This document shows, in pieces, positions 59,670 to 59,801 of a stretch of 59,801 nt of DNA. The stretch's first letter is position 1; every line of letters begins with the position of its first letter. The DNA comes from Clostridia bacterium (GTDB taxonomy: Bacteria; Bacillota; Clostridia; Christensenellales; Borkfalkiaceae), in the NCBI GenBank assembly GCA_017473605.1, contig JAFUKM010000011.1, forward strand, positions 1 through 59,801. The letters run 5' to 3'. The notes beneath the pieces were generated by a model, which did no database searches, was not told the DNA's origin, and saw only the letters and a list, made by a program, of their open reading frames with translations. Made by a program: the position numbers and the translations under genes.

Positions 59670-59801
59670 TATACTATCAAGTGCAACACTTGTAAAAAAT
59701 AGACAGCTCATATAAATCTATGGTAAAATATAATAACCACAAAACATTATACCAAGGAGAAATATATGAACTGCTACCATCATTTTACCATAGAAGAGCG
59801 A
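59670..59801 (+). mobile_element. Left end of an IS30-family insertion sequence (cut by the window)
   Basis: After the antiporter terminator comes an inverted-repeat-bearing stretch (CAAGTG-CAA-CACTTG at 59678-59692), then about 70 bases and the start of a transposase gene. The repeat-like end followed by a short leader fits the left terminus of an IS30-type element; the exact boundary cannot be fixed without the right end. Confidence 0.55.
59766..59801 (+). CDS. IS30-family transposase, first 12 codons
   Basis: AAGGAG lies 7 bases before the ATG. The 12 residues visible are MNCYHHFTIEER, which match the usual start of IS30 transposases (H-x-T-I-E-E-R, the beginning of the N-terminal HTH). 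The rest lies outside the window, so whether the gene is intact is unknown. Confidence 0.65.
   Translation, partial: MNCYHHFTIEER

Overview
The window reads as a chromosomal segment of an anaerobic, spore-forming, low-to-mid GC Firmicute (class Clostridia, probably an uncultured gut lineage). The evidence is the sporulation pair yabP/yabQ beside a DivIC-like gene, whiA, Re-citrate synthase, an Flx-Hdr electron-transfer cluster, and SigA-type promoters with Shine-Dalgarno sites. Family assignments come from recognising motifs by eye; no database was searched. Most genes lie on the minus strand, and one near-perfect parS-like site (11014-11029) suggests the region is not far from the replication origin.

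Layout. 1-5.3 kb: maltodextrin ABC transporter malEFG and 4-alpha-glucanotransferase malQ. 5.4-9.1 kb: ttcA, yabP, yabQ, divIC-like, ppx/gppA and an M50-type membrane protease. 9.2-13.4 kb: small exported protein, YihY-type membrane protein, a cysteine-rich repeat protein, and an SPFH/zinc-ribbon pair facing an XRE repressor with twin operators. 13.5-17.3 kb: purine genes guaB and a one-domain guaA with thrH. 17.4-19.2 kb: lipoprotein, HD hydrolase, tRNA-Ser and a decayed tRNA-Ser relic. 19.2-31.9 kb: a 12-gene operon. 32.1-41.4 kb: DUF308 protein, fruK-type kinase, pfkA, dnaE, whiA, PHP hydrolase, murB. 41.6-47.1 kb: HAD phosphatase, membrane protein, nagA with a ROK-type protein, AraC regulator, YwaF-like protein. 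47.2-49.7 kb: phosphoglucomutase and a membrane protein. 49.9-54.4 kb: Re-citrate synthase, aconitase, isocitrate dehydrogenase. 54.6-59.6 kb: two short-chain dehydrogenases, YggS, a LysR regulator and a CPA2 antiporter. The right end enters an IS30-family element.

The most interesting system is the operon at 31.9-19.2 kb: malate dehydrogenase - fumarase - HdrB-HdrC-HdrA-FlxD-FlxC-FlxB-FlxA - FrdB - FrdA - dicarboxylate/amino-acid exchanger. It encodes the whole reductive branch from oxaloacetate to succinate. It places a soluble fumarate reductase, with no membrane anchor, in one transcription unit with a NAD(P)H-linked flavin-bifurcating Flx-Hdr complex. I infer that fumarate serves as the high-potential acceptor that lets NADH reduce ferredoxin. 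Together with the citrate operon this gives a branched (horseshoe) TCA cycle. FrdA carries a one-base frameshift in a G6 run. A second recurring theme is leaderless transcription: several monocistronic genes have a -10 hexamer exactly 6 nt before the ATG and no Shine-Dalgarno site.
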